The notes under the pieces: generated by a model
Databases searched by the model: none
What the model was told of the DNA's origin: nothing
Seen by the model: the letters and a program-made list of their open reading frames with translations, nothing else
Position numbers and translations under genes: made by a program
Source: DAIPKP01 sp964545875
Lineage (GTDB): Bacteria; Synergistota; Synergistia; Synergistales; Aminiphilaceae
Reading direction: 5' to 3'
Assembly (NCBI GenBank): GCA_964545875.1
Contig: CAZJHH010000007.1
Coordinates: 83,955-147,954, forward strand
DNA length: 64,000 nucleotides
Shown here: positions 15,795-24,108 of the stretch, one piece after another
Layout of the letters: each line of letters opens with the position of its first letter
Numbering within the stretch: position 1 is the first letter of the stretch

Positions 15795-15826
15795 CCTGAG
15801 GAGCTGACTTCCTGCAAGAGCGGACT

Positions 15827-15863
15827 TCCCGGTCCTTCTCGGAGAGGGACCGGGATTTTATTG
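15827..15863 (+). terminator. Rho-independent terminator
   Basis: Nine-bp arms, TCCCGGTCC (15827-15835) and GGACCGGGA (15847-15855), with an 11-nt loop are followed by TTTTATT. It ends the small membrane-protein transcript just before the TauE gene. Confidence 0.88.
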
Positions 15864-15885
15864 TCGAATAAGGGCGGATATTTTT

Positions 15886-16638
15886 ATGACGTATGTTGTT
15901 TTCGGAACCATTCTCTGTGCGGGAAGCCTTCTTCAGGGAATGGTGGGATTCGGATTCGGTCTTTTTTCGGTGCCCCTTCTGGTGTGGGCGGGAGCTCCGC
16001 TGAGCGTGGCGGTGGCCACCATGTCCATCTGTTCCTTTTCCCAATCCCTTCTGGGAAGCTTTACCCTGCGGCGATCCATTCGCTGGAAGGAAGCTCTCTG
16101 GGCGAACGGGCTTCGATGGCTTTTCATGCCCCTGGGCATCTGGATACTGCTGCATATCGACACTCTCAGCCGGGATCAGATAAAACAGATCATCGGGGCG
16201 GTGCTCCTGGGGGTGCTTTTGGTGCGGGTCTGCGTGAAGGTGGCTCCCCGGGAACACATTCATCCTCTTTGGGGGTGGATCGCCTTCAGTGCCAGCGGCA
16301 TTCTTAACGGTATGGTGGGCATGGGAGGCCCTCCCCTGGTGCTCTGGCTTATGGCCCATGGCTGGTCCAACCAGGAGTTTCGAGCCTTTACCCAGATGGT
16401 CTTCACTCTGGGCATTCCCTTTCAACTGGCGGTGCTGGCCTGGATGTCGCCCTCTCCCATTCTGCAGGATATGGGAATGGCGGTTTTCTACATTCCCTTC
16501 GTTCTCGGGGCGGGGTTCCTGGGCATTCGCCTGGGAAATCTTTTTTCCAAAGATCTCCTGCGGCGGACGGCTCTGACCCTGCTCTTCGGCACGTCCTTTC
16601 TGGCCATGGCGGAACCCCTCTGGAAAAAAATGTTCTGA
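15886..16638 (+). CDS. TauE/SafE family anion exporter
   Basis: A 250-residue membrane protein with about eight helices in two halves, each opening with the family signature: GMVGFGFGLFSVPLLVW (about residues 19-35) and GMVGMGGPPLVLWLM (about 145-160). TauE/SafE proteins are thought to move sulfite, sulfoacetate or other organosulfur anions across the inner membrane. It stands alone between a terminator and a long hairpin; no sulfur gene adjoins it, so the substrate is open. The ATG lies 23 bp after the upstream terminator with only a weak ribosome site (AGGGCGGA). Confidence 0.9.
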   Translation: MTYVVFGTILCAGSLLQGMVGFGFGLFSVPLLVWAGAPLSVAVATMSICSFSQSLLGSFTLRRSIRWKEALWANGLRWLFMPLGIWILLHIDTLSRDQIKQIIGAVLLGVLLVRVCVKVAPREHIHPLWGWIAFSASGILNGMVGMGGPPLVLWLMAHGWSNQEFRAFTQMVFTLGIPFQLAVLAWMSPSPILQDMGMAVFYIPFVLGAGFLGIRLGNLFSKDLLRRTALTLLFGTSFLAMAEPLWKKMF

Positions 16639-16671
16639 CCTTCCCGAAAAAATATATCCAATAAAATTTCA

Positions 16672-16723
16672 ATCACCCGGAATCCCCGGAAGAATTCAGA
16701 TTCTTCCGGGGATTCCGGGTGAT
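16672..16723. repeat. 24-bp perfect inverted repeat (hairpin) after tauE
   Basis: The 24-nt arm at 16672-16695 is perfectly complementary to 16700-16723 around a 4-nt loop (TCAG). The arms are G+C-rich in the middle (GGAATCCCCGGAAG). No T run follows on the plus strand. It lies 33 bp after the TauE stop and probably marks the transcript 3' end. Confidence 0.85.
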
Positions 16724-16851
16724 TGGCTGAAAGAAAACCGTTCGGCACCCTCTTGAAAAAACCTTTCAAGGCCGGTGTGCCATCATATTTCTTTCGAAAA
16801 CGAAGGGATTTCGAGGGCGTCTGCATGCCTTACACAAGAGGGTATACTATC

Positions 16852-16960
16852 TTGACAATAGACGGTGAAATGGGTAGGGTGGAGATGTGACGGCGGAATT
16901 GCGCAAAAGTTTTTTCTACATGGTACTCGCGCTGTCGAAAAGGTGTGCTTTTCGACAGCG
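16852..16960 (+). promoter_or_regulatory. Promoter and leader hairpin of the dipeptide ABC operon
   Basis: TTGACA (16852-16857), a 17-bp gap and a poor TAGGGT (16875-16880) may be the promoter. Fifty bases on, CGCTGTCGAAAAG (16930-16942) and its exact complement (16948-16960) form a 13-bp hairpin with a 5-nt loop, followed by TTCTTT. The remaining leader to 17128 shows no recognised riboswitch. Confidence 0.55.
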
Positions 16961-17128
16961 TTCTTTGAGGGTCTTCATGGAAACTATCGGAAGAAGCCGG
17001 AGGCTTTTTCGCTCGCTCTGAAGTTTCGCCGAAGGCATTTTGGGGGTGCTTCTCGAAAGAATCCGGAGAAGAGGGCGGAAGAGCTCGAAGAAAACTACCG
17101 GAACAGCCGAAGAATAAAGGGTGGGTTT

Positions 17129-18079
17129 ATGGGAAGAATACTGGAACTCGAAAACGTATCGAAACATTTTCCCCTCCACGGAAATCGAACGGTAAAGGCG
17201 GTGGAGGGGGTTTCCATGAATGTAGACCGGGGAGACATCTTCGGCATTGCCGGAGAATCGGGATCGGGCAAAACTACCCTGGGACGGGTTATTTTGAGGC
17301 TTCTCTCCGCCACGGAAGGAACCATCTCCTACGACGGCCAGGACATTACCCGGGTTGATATGGATCGGGAAAAGCGCTTGCGCCGAAAACTGCAGATCGT
17401 CTTTCAGGATCCCTACGCATCCCTCCATCCGAGAAAAAAAATCAAGGACATCATCGGTCAGGGGCTTCGTACCCATGGCCTCGTATCGAGGGAGTGGGAA
17501 ATGGTGACCAAGGTGGGAGAGCTCCTCGCTCTGGTGGGCATGAACGAACAACACCTGTATCGCTATCCCCACGAGCTTTCGGGAGGGCAGCGCCAGAGAG
17601 TGGCCATCGCCCGGGCGCTCATCCTCGATCCGGAGCTGGTGGTGCTCGACGAGCCCACCTCGTCTCTGGATGTTTCGGTGCAGGCGGAGGTGCTCAAGCT
17701 GTTGCAGCGCCTTCGGGACGAGCTGCGTCTTACCTATCTCTTCATCACGCACGACCTTGCGGTGGTGCGGCTTTTTACGGAGAAGCTCGCCATTCTCTAC
17801 CTGGGCAGAATCATGGAGATCGGCAGAACCGGAGAGATTTTTCAAAAACCCCTTCATCCGTATACGGAAGCCCTCATATCGGTAACTCCCAAGCTGGACC
17901 CTTCCAAAAGAGGAGACAAAATCGTTCTCAAAGGTGAAATTCCAAGCCCCATCGACCCCCCTCGGGGATGTCCCTTTCATACCCGTTGTTTCAAAAAAAT
18001 AGGTGCGATCTGCGAAAATGAGCCCCCGGAGCTGAAAAGCCTGGAAAAGGGGCATCTCGTAGCCTGTCATCTCTATTGA
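17129..18079 (+). CDS. Dipeptide/oligopeptide ABC transporter ATP-binding protein (DppF/OppF type)
   Basis: A 316-residue ATPase of a peptide importer, acting at the inner face of the membrane. Walker A is GESGSGKTT (about 43-51), the Q-loop lies in IVFQDPYASLHP, the signature is LSGGQRQRVAIARA, Walker B is LVVLDEPTSSLD, and the H-switch is ITHDLAVV. The C-terminal oligopeptide-transporter extension has the Cys cluster CPFHTRCFKKIGAIC, typical of DppD/DppF and sometimes linked to an Fe-S site. The ATG at 17129 was taken as start because it begins the conserved N-terminus; the frame is open far upstream without a ribosome site. It is the first gene of an unusual order F, epimerase, A, B, C, D. 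Confidence 0.93.
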   Translation: MGRILELENVSKHFPLHGNRTVKAVEGVSMNVDRGDIFGIAGESGSGKTTLGRVILRLLSATEGTISYDGQDITRVDMDREKRLRRKLQIVFQDPYASLHPRKKIKDIIGQGLRTHGLVSREWEMVTKVGELLALVGMNEQHLYRYPHELSGGQRQRVAIARALILDPELVVLDEPTSSLDVSVQAEVLKLLQRLRDELRLTYLFITHDLAVVRLFTEKLAILYLGRIMEIGRTGEIFQKPLHPYTEALISVTPKLDPSKRGDKIVLKGEIPSPIDPPRGCPFHTRCFKKIGAICENEPPELKSLEKGHLVACHLY

Positions 18080-18138
18080 TCTGCCGGCCCGGGATCCCTT
18101 CGGCTTTGTCAAAACACGTATCGAAAGAGGTGTTTCCT

Positions 18139-19251
18139 GTGAAAGCTCACGCGAAAATAGTCGGCATCGAACTCTACAAGGCGGATTTCGAGCTTGCGGA
18201 GCCCTTCGTTACCTCCCTTGCCAGAATCACCATGGCTCATAACGTTATCGTGCGTATTTACGAGAGCGGAGGCATGTACGGTACCGGGGAGGCCCGTCCC
18301 AATCCTCCGGTGACGGGAGAAACCCAGAAGGCAGCCCTTGCGGCGGGAGAGGAGATGGCTCCCAGACTTCTGGGGCACCCCGCCTGGGATATCGAAGGAG
18401 CGGTGCGCATACTCGACAAGGGACTGCTCAAGAACAGCGCCTTGAAGAGCGCCTTCGACATCGCCCTCTACGACCTTCTGGGAAAGATGGCAGATCTTCC
18501 TCTCTTCGCGCTTCTCGGAGGAGGACGGCGCACGGTCTATACGGATAACACCGTGAGCCTCGGCCCTCCCGGGGAGATGGTGGAAAAAGCCCTGGCCTGC
18601 AAAAGAGAAGGATTCAGGGCCGTCAAGGTAAAGCTGGGAAGCACCTTCGAGGAGGATCTTTTCCGGATGGAGCAGATCCGCAAGGCCCTGGGCCCCGATA
18701 CGGCCCTCCGAATCGACGCCAACCAGGGATGGGATCGAAAGACCGCCCTTCGAGTGCTCCAGGCCCTGGAGCCTCTCGGGGTGGAGTATTGCGAGCAACC
18801 CGTGGTTCACTGGGATTACGAGGGCCTGCGCTGGATCCGGGATCGTACCCGGATTCCCATCATGGCGGACGAATCGGTCTTCGGCCCCCAGGACGCCTTT
18901 CGCCTCGCCTCGGGAGGGTGCTGTGACTATCTCAACATCAAGTTCGCCAAAACCGGAGGTATTCACGGAGCTCTCAAGGTGAACGCCGTGGCGGAGGCCT
19001 GCGGCATGCCCTGCATGGTGGGATGTATGACCGAATCCAGGCTTCCCCTCACTGCGGCGGCACATTTCGTTTCGGCCCGTCCCAACGTTCGTTTCGCCGA
19101 CCTCGACGGGCACCTGCCCATGAAGGAAGATCCGGTGATCGGAGGGGCGTCCTACGATGGCGGGGCCATATCCCTGCCGGAGCTTCCCGGGCATGGAGGG
19201 GATTATAAAGCGGATTTTCTCGCCCGGTGTCCCCGAATTCGAGTGGAGTAG
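18139..19251 (+). CDS. Dipeptide epimerase, L-Ala-D/L-Glu epimerase type
   Basis: Enolase-superfamily, muconate-lactonizing subgroup, 370 residues. Catalytic residues are visible: the KxK pair in VKVKLGS (about 160), Asp in RIDANQGW, Glu in YCEQPV, Asp in MADES, and the acid/base Lys in NIKFAKTGG. Near the C-terminus GCMTES and FADLDG match the segments that in Bacillus YkfB and E. coli YcjG bind the dipeptide amino group (DxD). It interconverts L- and D-configured second residues of dipeptides such as L-Ala-D-Glu from murein. The start is a GTG with GAAAGAGG upstream. Being inside a peptide ABC operon points to uptake and recycling of cell-wall peptides. Confidence 0.9.
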   Translation: MKAHAKIVGIELYKADFELAEPFVTSLARITMAHNVIVRIYESGGMYGTGEARPNPPVTGETQKAALAAGEEMAPRLLGHPAWDIEGAVRILDKGLLKNSALKSAFDIALYDLLGKMADLPLFALLGGGRRTVYTDNTVSLGPPGEMVEKALACKREGFRAVKVKLGSTFEEDLFRMEQIRKALGPDTALRIDANQGWDRKTALRVLQALEPLGVEYCEQPVVHWDYEGLRWIRDRTRIPIMADESVFGPQDAFRLASGGCCDYLNIKFAKTGGIHGALKVNAVAEACGMPCMVGCMTESRLPLTAAAHFVSARPNVRFADLDGHLPMKEDPVIGGASYDGGAISLPELPGHGGDYKADFLARCPRIRVE

Positions 19252-19390
19252 CCTCCCCTGTCTCTTCCGGGTTTTTCCCGTAAAACTCTGCAAAGACCCG
19301 GCGGGCATGGGCGGAGATGCTGGGGGGTGCCGAAAACGCTTTCGGATGCCCCGGATATATGTACACCATAATCTAAAGGAGGTAGGTAGA

Positions 19391-20950
19391 ATGCAACGCT
19401 GGAAACGTTTGTTGGTACTGGGACTCTTTGGCCTCATGGTAGTCATGGTTGCCGCGGGAGGGGCTGCGGCTCAGAAGCCCCTTCTCATCGGCATGAATAC
19501 CGGAGCCATCGTGACTCTGGATCCTGCGGCATGTTACGAAGTGGAAGGACACTGGCTGCTGGCCAACGTCTACGACAGCCTGGTGAAGTTCAAGGCGGGC
19601 TCTGCCAGCGAAATCGAGCCCTGCCTTGCCACGGAGTGGAACGTGGACGGCAAGACTCTGGAGCTCACCCTCCGGGAGGGTGTGAAGTTCTCCAACGGCG
19701 ACCTTATGGAGCCCGAAGACGTGGTTTATTCCCTCAAGCGGGTGGTTGCTCTGGGAGCTTCTCCCTCCTGGATTCTCACCCAGTTCGGCGTTACCGAGGA
19801 TAGCATCAGTGCCGAGGGGAACGTTCTCAAGATCGAGATGGACGAACCCTATTCTCCCCAGCTCGTCATGTCCTGTATGACCTACATCTCCGGGGTGATG
19901 CAGAAGAAAACCATCCTGGCAAACGAGAAGGACGGCGACATGGGAGCGGATTATCTCGACCGCACCTCCATTGGCACGGGGCCTTACTACCTCGAAAGCT
20001 GGACGAGAAACGAGCGGATCGTGCTCAAGGCGAACCCTCACTACTGGGGAGACAAGCCGAAGATCGATGCCATTATGTTGCTCGACATCCCGGAATCCTC
20101 GAGCCAGCTTTTGCAGCTCAAGCGGGGAACCATCGACATCGCCTGGAACCTGGAATATGACCAGATTCCCGAAGTGCAGGTCGCCAAGGGATTGAGCACC
20201 ACCACCACCCCCATGTTCAAGATGATCTATCTCGGCATGAACGGGGTTATCGAGCCCTTGAACAACGTCAAGGTGCGTCAGGCCATCAAGTCCGCCATCG
20301 ATACCGCCGGACTGGTCCAGGCCGTAGGAGGGGGCGTGAAGGAGCTTCACAGCTTCATCCCCGAGGGAATGTTCGCCCATTACGACGGAGATCCCTTCCC
20401 CTACAACCCTGAGAGAGCCAAGGAGCTCCTTGCGGAAGCGGGATTCCCCGATGGAGTGGACATCAACCTTCTCATTCCCGACTTCCTCGCCACCGCGGGT
20501 ACCGTGGTAAAGGCCAATCTCGATGCGGTGGGCATCAGAACGAACCTCCAGACCATCGCCTACACCACCCTTCTCGGCAAGTACCGGGAACAGGGTATCG
20601 AAGTGGTTATGGCCCGGTGGGGAGCGGATTACGGAGATCCCGACGCCATGGCGAAACCCTTCGCTCACTGCCGGACCACGGGCCCCGATGCGAAGATCAA
20701 GCAGCTCGCCTGGCGGAACGCCTACGCCAATCCGGAACTGACGGATCTGGTGGAAGAGGCTCAGTTCGTTCAGGATCCGGAAACCCGTAAGAACATGTAC
20801 GTGGAAATTCAGAAAAAATGGCAGGAAGAAGGGCCCTTCGAGATTCTTTATCAGTTCTCCGGCCAGGTGGGTCTGCGGGATGCGGTGAAGAACTTCCATC
20901 TCAGCCCTCTCACGGAAACCCGTCTGGAGTTCGTGGAAATCGCCGAATAG
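19391..20950 (+). CDS. ABC transporter substrate-binding protein, family 5 (DppA/OppA type)
   Basis: A 519-residue periplasmic peptide-binding protein. The signal peptide covers about residues 1-27 (VLGLFGLMVVMVAAGGAAA) with cleavage likely before QKP; no lipobox Cys is present. Typical family segments are TLDPAACYEVEGHWLLANVYD, TLREGVKFSNGDLMEPEDVV, GTGPYYLESW, KANPHYWG, NVKVRQAIKSAID and YNPERAKELLAEAGFPDG. It captures peptides for the permease pair encoded next. AAAGGAGGT stands upstream of the ATG at 19391; the longer open frame to 19157 is not used. A strong hairpin follows the stop, probably setting a higher level of this subunit than of the permeases. Confidence 0.95.
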   Translation: MQRWKRLLVLGLFGLMVVMVAAGGAAAQKPLLIGMNTGAIVTLDPAACYEVEGHWLLANVYDSLVKFKAGSASEIEPCLATEWNVDGKTLELTLREGVKFSNGDLMEPEDVVYSLKRVVALGASPSWILTQFGVTEDSISAEGNVLKIEMDEPYSPQLVMSCMTYISGVMQKKTILANEKDGDMGADYLDRTSIGTGPYYLESWTRNERIVLKANPHYWGDKPKIDAIMLLDIPESSSQLLQLKRGTIDIAWNLEYDQIPEVQVAKGLSTTTTPMFKMIYLGMNGVIEPLNNVKVRQAIKSAIDTAGLVQAVGGGVKELHSFIPEGMFAHYDGDPFPYNPERAKELLAEAGFPDGVDINLLIPDFLATAGTVVKANLDAVGIRTNLQTIAYTTLLGKYREQGIEVVMARWGADYGDPDAMAKPFAHCRTTGPDAKIKQLAWRNAYANPELTDLVEEAQFVQDPETRKNMYVEIQKKWQEEGPFEILYQFSGQVGLRDAVKNFHLSPLTETRLEFVEIAE

Positions 20951-20984
20951 CTTCAGCGGCACACGCGGTACGAAAAGGCGCGAG

Positions 20985-21023
20985 GCTCCCCCGGCTTTCA
21001 TTTTCACGTTTTGCCGGGGGAGC
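20985..21023 (+). terminator. Intra-operon hairpin after the binding-protein gene
   Basis: GCTCCCCCGGC (20985-20995) pairs perfectly with 21013-21023 across a 17-nt T-rich loop. No T run follows, so it is more likely a partial terminator or an mRNA 3'-end stabiliser that raises binding-protein expression. Confidence 0.6.
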
Positions 21024-21126
21024 GTGCTCAGTGCGGAGAAGAGACGGAAGGGGCTGCCTTCCGGAACCCTTCGTGAGGGCGAGGCGTTCTTGCGAAAAAC
21101 TTTAGAAAACCCACGAGGAATAATCC

Positions 21127-22137
21127 ATGAGCTTTACTCGATACCTGTTCAAGCGACTGGCTTTGTTTTTTCTTGTTCTTTTCGGGGTGGTGACGGTAAC
21201 CTTCATCATCTGCCGCATGGTTCCCGCGGATCCCGTGGGAGCCATTCTCGGAGAGAACGCTCCCCAGGAGCTGGTGGAGAAGACCGAGCGCATGCTGGGA
21301 CTTCACCTCCCCCTGTATCAGCAGTATCTGCGGACCCTCAAGGGAGTGGTCACTCTGGATCTCGGCATCGCCCTGCGGACGAACAACCCCGTTACCACGG
21401 ATCTTAAAAAATATTTCCCCGCCACCCTGGAGCTCGTGGTTTTTGCCATGATCATCGCGGTGATCTTCGGCATCGCCCTGGGCATCATCGCGGCGGTAAA
21501 GCGGAACCGGTGGCCCGACACCCTCAGCCGGATCTTCTCTCTGGTGGGCATTTCCATGCCCGCCTTCTGGCTGGGGCTTCTGATCATCCTCTTCTTCTTC
21601 TACCATATTCCCCTGCTTCCCGCAGGGGGACGCCTGGCGCCGTACCTTATGCCTCCTCCTACGGTGACGGGAATGTATACCCTGGACAGTCTTCTGGCGG
21701 GGGATTTCCAAACCTTCTGGAACGCCCTCTATCATCTTCTGGGGCCCGCCCTGGTACTGGGATGGATTCAGATGGCCTATATCGGCCGGGTTACCCGGTC
21801 CTCCATGCTGGAAATTCTTAACGAAGAATATATCCGAACCGCCCGGGTGAAGGGGCTTCCGGAACGGAAGGTCATTCTGGGACACGCCTTCCGGAATGCT
21901 TCCATCACGGTGATTACCATGATCGGGATTTCCGTGGGATATATGCTCGAAGGCTCGGTACTTACGGAAACGGTCTTCGGTTACCCCGGCCTGGGCCGCT
22001 ATTCGGTGAATGCCTTTCTCGCCCTGGATCTCAACGCTGTGGTAGGGTCCGTGACCCTCATCGCTCTCTGCTATGCCGGGAGCAATCTCGTGGTGGATCT
22101 GCTGTACGGTTTTCTCGATCCCCGAGTCCGGTCCTAG
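21127..22137 (+). CDS. Dipeptide/oligopeptide ABC permease (DppB type)
   Basis: A 336-residue inner-membrane permease with six helices. The N-terminal helix FKRLALFFLVLFGVVTVTFI and the following MVPADPVGAILG segment are hallmarks of DppB/OppB. The EAA loop, which docks the ATPase, is YIRTARVKGLPERKVILGHA (about residues 235-255), and the C-terminal end has VVGSVTLIALCYAGSNLVVD. The start has AGGAATAATCC immediately upstream. It pairs with the DppC-type gene 9 bp downstream. Confidence 0.94.
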   Translation: MSFTRYLFKRLALFFLVLFGVVTVTFIICRMVPADPVGAILGENAPQELVEKTERMLGLHLPLYQQYLRTLKGVVTLDLGIALRTNNPVTTDLKKYFPATLELVVFAMIIAVIFGIALGIIAAVKRNRWPDTLSRIFSLVGISMPAFWLGLLIILFFFYHIPLLPAGGRLAPYLMPPPTVTGMYTLDSLLAGDFQTFWNALYHLLGPALVLGWIQMAYIGRVTRSSMLEILNEEYIRTARVKGLPERKVILGHAFRNASITVITMIGISVGYMLEGSVLTETVFGYPGLGRYSVNAFLALDLNAVVGSVTLIALCYAGSNLVVDLLYGFLDPRVRS

Positions 22138-22146
22138 GAGGCGCCT

Positions 22147-23043
22147 ATGAGCACACATCCAACAAACAGAACCTGGAGAGAGCGGCACGCCTCGGAATTT
22201 TCCCAGATCCGGGAATTCTTCTTCGCGATGAAGAAAAGCAAACTCACCCTGGCGGGGCTTGCCATCGTGCTGAGCCTCATGGCGGTGGCCCTTACGGCGC
22301 CTCTTCTGGCTCCCTACGATCCTCTGGAAATGAACATCGCAAACCGCCTCCAGGCTCCTTCGGCATCCCACTGGCTGGGAACCGACGAGCTGGGACGGGA
22401 TATCCTTTCCCGAATACTTTACGGTACCGGGCTCGCTTTGAAGATCATGATCATCGTGCTTCTTATCGACCTTCCCCTGGGGGTCTTCCTGGGCATCGTG
22501 GCGGGGTACTTCGGGGGATGGATCGACGAGGTGATCATGCGCCTGGCGGACATCTTCATGGCCTTTCCCCGGCTCATTCTCGCCATGGCCATCGGGGCGG
22601 CCCTCGGGCCGAGCCTCACCAACACCATGATCGCCATAGCCGTAACTCTCTGGCCGTCCTATGCCCGGCTTGCCCGGGGAGAAACCCTGAGCATCAAGGA
22701 GCGCACCTTTATCGAGGCGGAGAAATCCATAGGCACTCCCAAATGGAAAATCCTGGTCTCTCACATTCTTCCGCTCTGTTCCTCCACCACCATCGTCCGG
22801 GCCACTCTGGACATGGGGAACGTCATCCGCATCGCCGCGGGAATGAGCTTCATCGGCCTGGGGGCTCAGGCTCCCATGCCGGAATGGGGGCTCATGGTGA
22901 GTACGGGGCGCGACTTTCTCGTAAACCAGTGGTGGGTTCCCACCTTTCCGGGGCTTGCCATTCTGATAACGGTGTTCGGATTCAACCTTTTGGGAGATGG
23001 CATTCGGGATATCGCGGATCCGCATCTGAGAAGGGGAGACTGA
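22147..23043 (+). CDS. Dipeptide/oligopeptide ABC permease (DppC type)
   Basis: A 298-residue partner permease with an N-terminal cytoplasmic stretch and six helices. Signature segments are HWLGTDELGRDILSRILYG (about residues 76-94) and the EAA loop FIEAEKSIGTPKWKILVSHI (about 190-210). The end, GIRDIADPHLRRGD, is typical of DppC. GGAGG lies just before the ATG. Its TGA overlaps the ATG of the following ATPase gene (TGATG), indicating coupled translation. Confidence 0.94.
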   Translation: MSTHPTNRTWRERHASEFSQIREFFFAMKKSKLTLAGLAIVLSLMAVALTAPLLAPYDPLEMNIANRLQAPSASHWLGTDELGRDILSRILYGTGLALKIMIIVLLIDLPLGVFLGIVAGYFGGWIDEVIMRLADIFMAFPRLILAMAIGAALGPSLTNTMIAIAVTLWPSYARLARGETLSIKERTFIEAEKSIGTPKWKILVSHILPLCSSTTIVRATLDMGNVIRIAAGMSFIGLGAQAPMPEWGLMVSTGRDFLVNQWWVPTFPGLAILITVFGFNLLGDGIRDIADPHLRRGD

Positions 23044-23996
23044 TGGGAGACATACTGCTCGACATTCAGGATCTATACGTCAATTTTTATACCTATCGCG
23101 GGGTGGTGCGGGCCATCAACGGAGTAAGTCTCCAGATTCGGAAGGGAGAATTCTTCGGTCTGGTGGGAGAAACCGGATGCGGCAAGAGCGTTACCGCCTC
23201 GGCGATTCTCGATCTGGTGCGCAATCCCGGACGTATCGAGGGAGGCAAGATTCTCTTCAAGGGAGAAGACCTCCTGAAGATGGATTCAAAGAAAATGGGC
23301 CGTACCATCCGGGGGCGCCAGATCACCATGATCATGCAGCACCCCGTCGCGGCGCTCAATCCGGTGATGCGGGTTCAGGAGCAGATTGCGGAGGTTCTCC
23401 TTCACAACATGAGCAAAAGAGAAGCCATGCAGGCCGCCATTCAATGTCTGAAAGAGGTGAACATTCCCGAGCCCGAAAAAGTGGCCCGGTACTATCCTCA
23501 CCAGCTCTCGGGAGGCATGGCCCAGCGGGTGATGATCGCCCTCATGCTCTCCTCGGAGCCTCCCCTCCTCATCGCGGACGAGCCCACCACCGCTCTGGAC
23601 GTTTCCGTTCAGGCCCAGGTGCTTCTGCTGCTGGAAGAACTCGTGAAAAAAAAGAACTCCAGCGTCCTCCTGATTACCCACGACATGTCCGTGGTGGCGG
23701 AGACCTGCCACCGGGTAGGGGTCATGTACGCCGGAGACGTGGCGGAGGTGGGAAGCGTGCACGAGGTGATCTTCAACCCCAAACATCCCTATACCAGGGG
23801 ACTCATGCAGGCCATTCCTTCGGAGGAACGCACGGAGCTGGAGGGCATTCCCGGTACCGTACCGGATCTGGTAACCCCCCCGCCGGGGTGCCGCTTCCAC
23901 CCCCGATGCCCTCATGCCACGGAGCTCTGTACACAAGAAAAACCCCTTCCTCACGAAGTTTCGGAGGGGCACCTGGTGGCCTGTCACCTCTACTGA
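23043..23996 (+). CDS. Dipeptide/oligopeptide ABC ATP-binding protein (DppD type)
   Basis: The second ATPase of the importer, 317 residues. Walker A is GETGCGKSV, the Q-loop is MIMQHPVAALNP, the signature is LSGGMAQRVMIALM (the M variant typical of DppD), Walker B is LLIADEPTTALD and the H-switch is LLITHDMSVV. The C-terminal extension has a Cys cluster, CRFHPRCPHATELC. It forms a heterodimer with the DppF-type protein encoded at the operon start, so one ATPase opens and the other closes the operon. The ATG at 23043 overlaps the DppC stop; longer frames upstream are shadows. A bidirectional terminator follows. Confidence 0.94.
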   Translation: MGDILLDIQDLYVNFYTYRGVVRAINGVSLQIRKGEFFGLVGETGCGKSVTASAILDLVRNPGRIEGGKILFKGEDLLKMDSKKMGRTIRGRQITMIMQHPVAALNPVMRVQEQIAEVLLHNMSKREAMQAAIQCLKEVNIPEPEKVARYYPHQLSGGMAQRVMIALMLSSEPPLLIADEPTTALDVSVQAQVLLLLEELVKKKNSSVLLITHDMSVVAETCHRVGVMYAGDVAEVGSVHEVIFNPKHPYTRGLMQAIPSEERTELEGIPGTVPDLVTPPPGCRFHPRCPHATELCTQEKPLPHEVSEGHLVACHLY

Positions 23997-24035
23997 CGGA
24001 AAACCGGCGTATCCCCCCAGGGGGCAAGGCCTCAA

Positions 24036-24095
24036 AAAACCGACAAGGCCCTCCTCGGCTCTCCATGGAAAGCCGAGGGGGGCCTTGTATTTTCT
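24036..24095. terminator. Bidirectional terminator between the ABC operon and lysR
   Basis: The 18-nt arm ACAAGGCCCTCCTCGGCT (24043-24060) pairs with 24071-24088 with one G-T pair, around a 10-nt loop. TATTTTC follows on the plus strand and a T5-6 run follows on the minus strand (CAAAAAAC at 24033-24041), so it can stop both convergent units. Confidence 0.85.
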
Positions 24096-24108
24096 CACAT
24101 CGGAACTG

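Noticed and set aside
15593..15799. 68-codon frame with a good ribosome site (GGAGGTGAAGAGG) before GTG
   Set aside because: Its translation is Gly/Arg/His-rich and not protein-like, while the overlapping 54-residue frame encodes two clean helices. The GGAGG may, however, belong to a transcript leader.
21028..23025. 665-codon minus-strand frame over the dipeptide permease genes
   Set aside because: Antisense to two intact permeases; composition is His/Gly/Pro-rich as expected for reversed membrane-protein codons.
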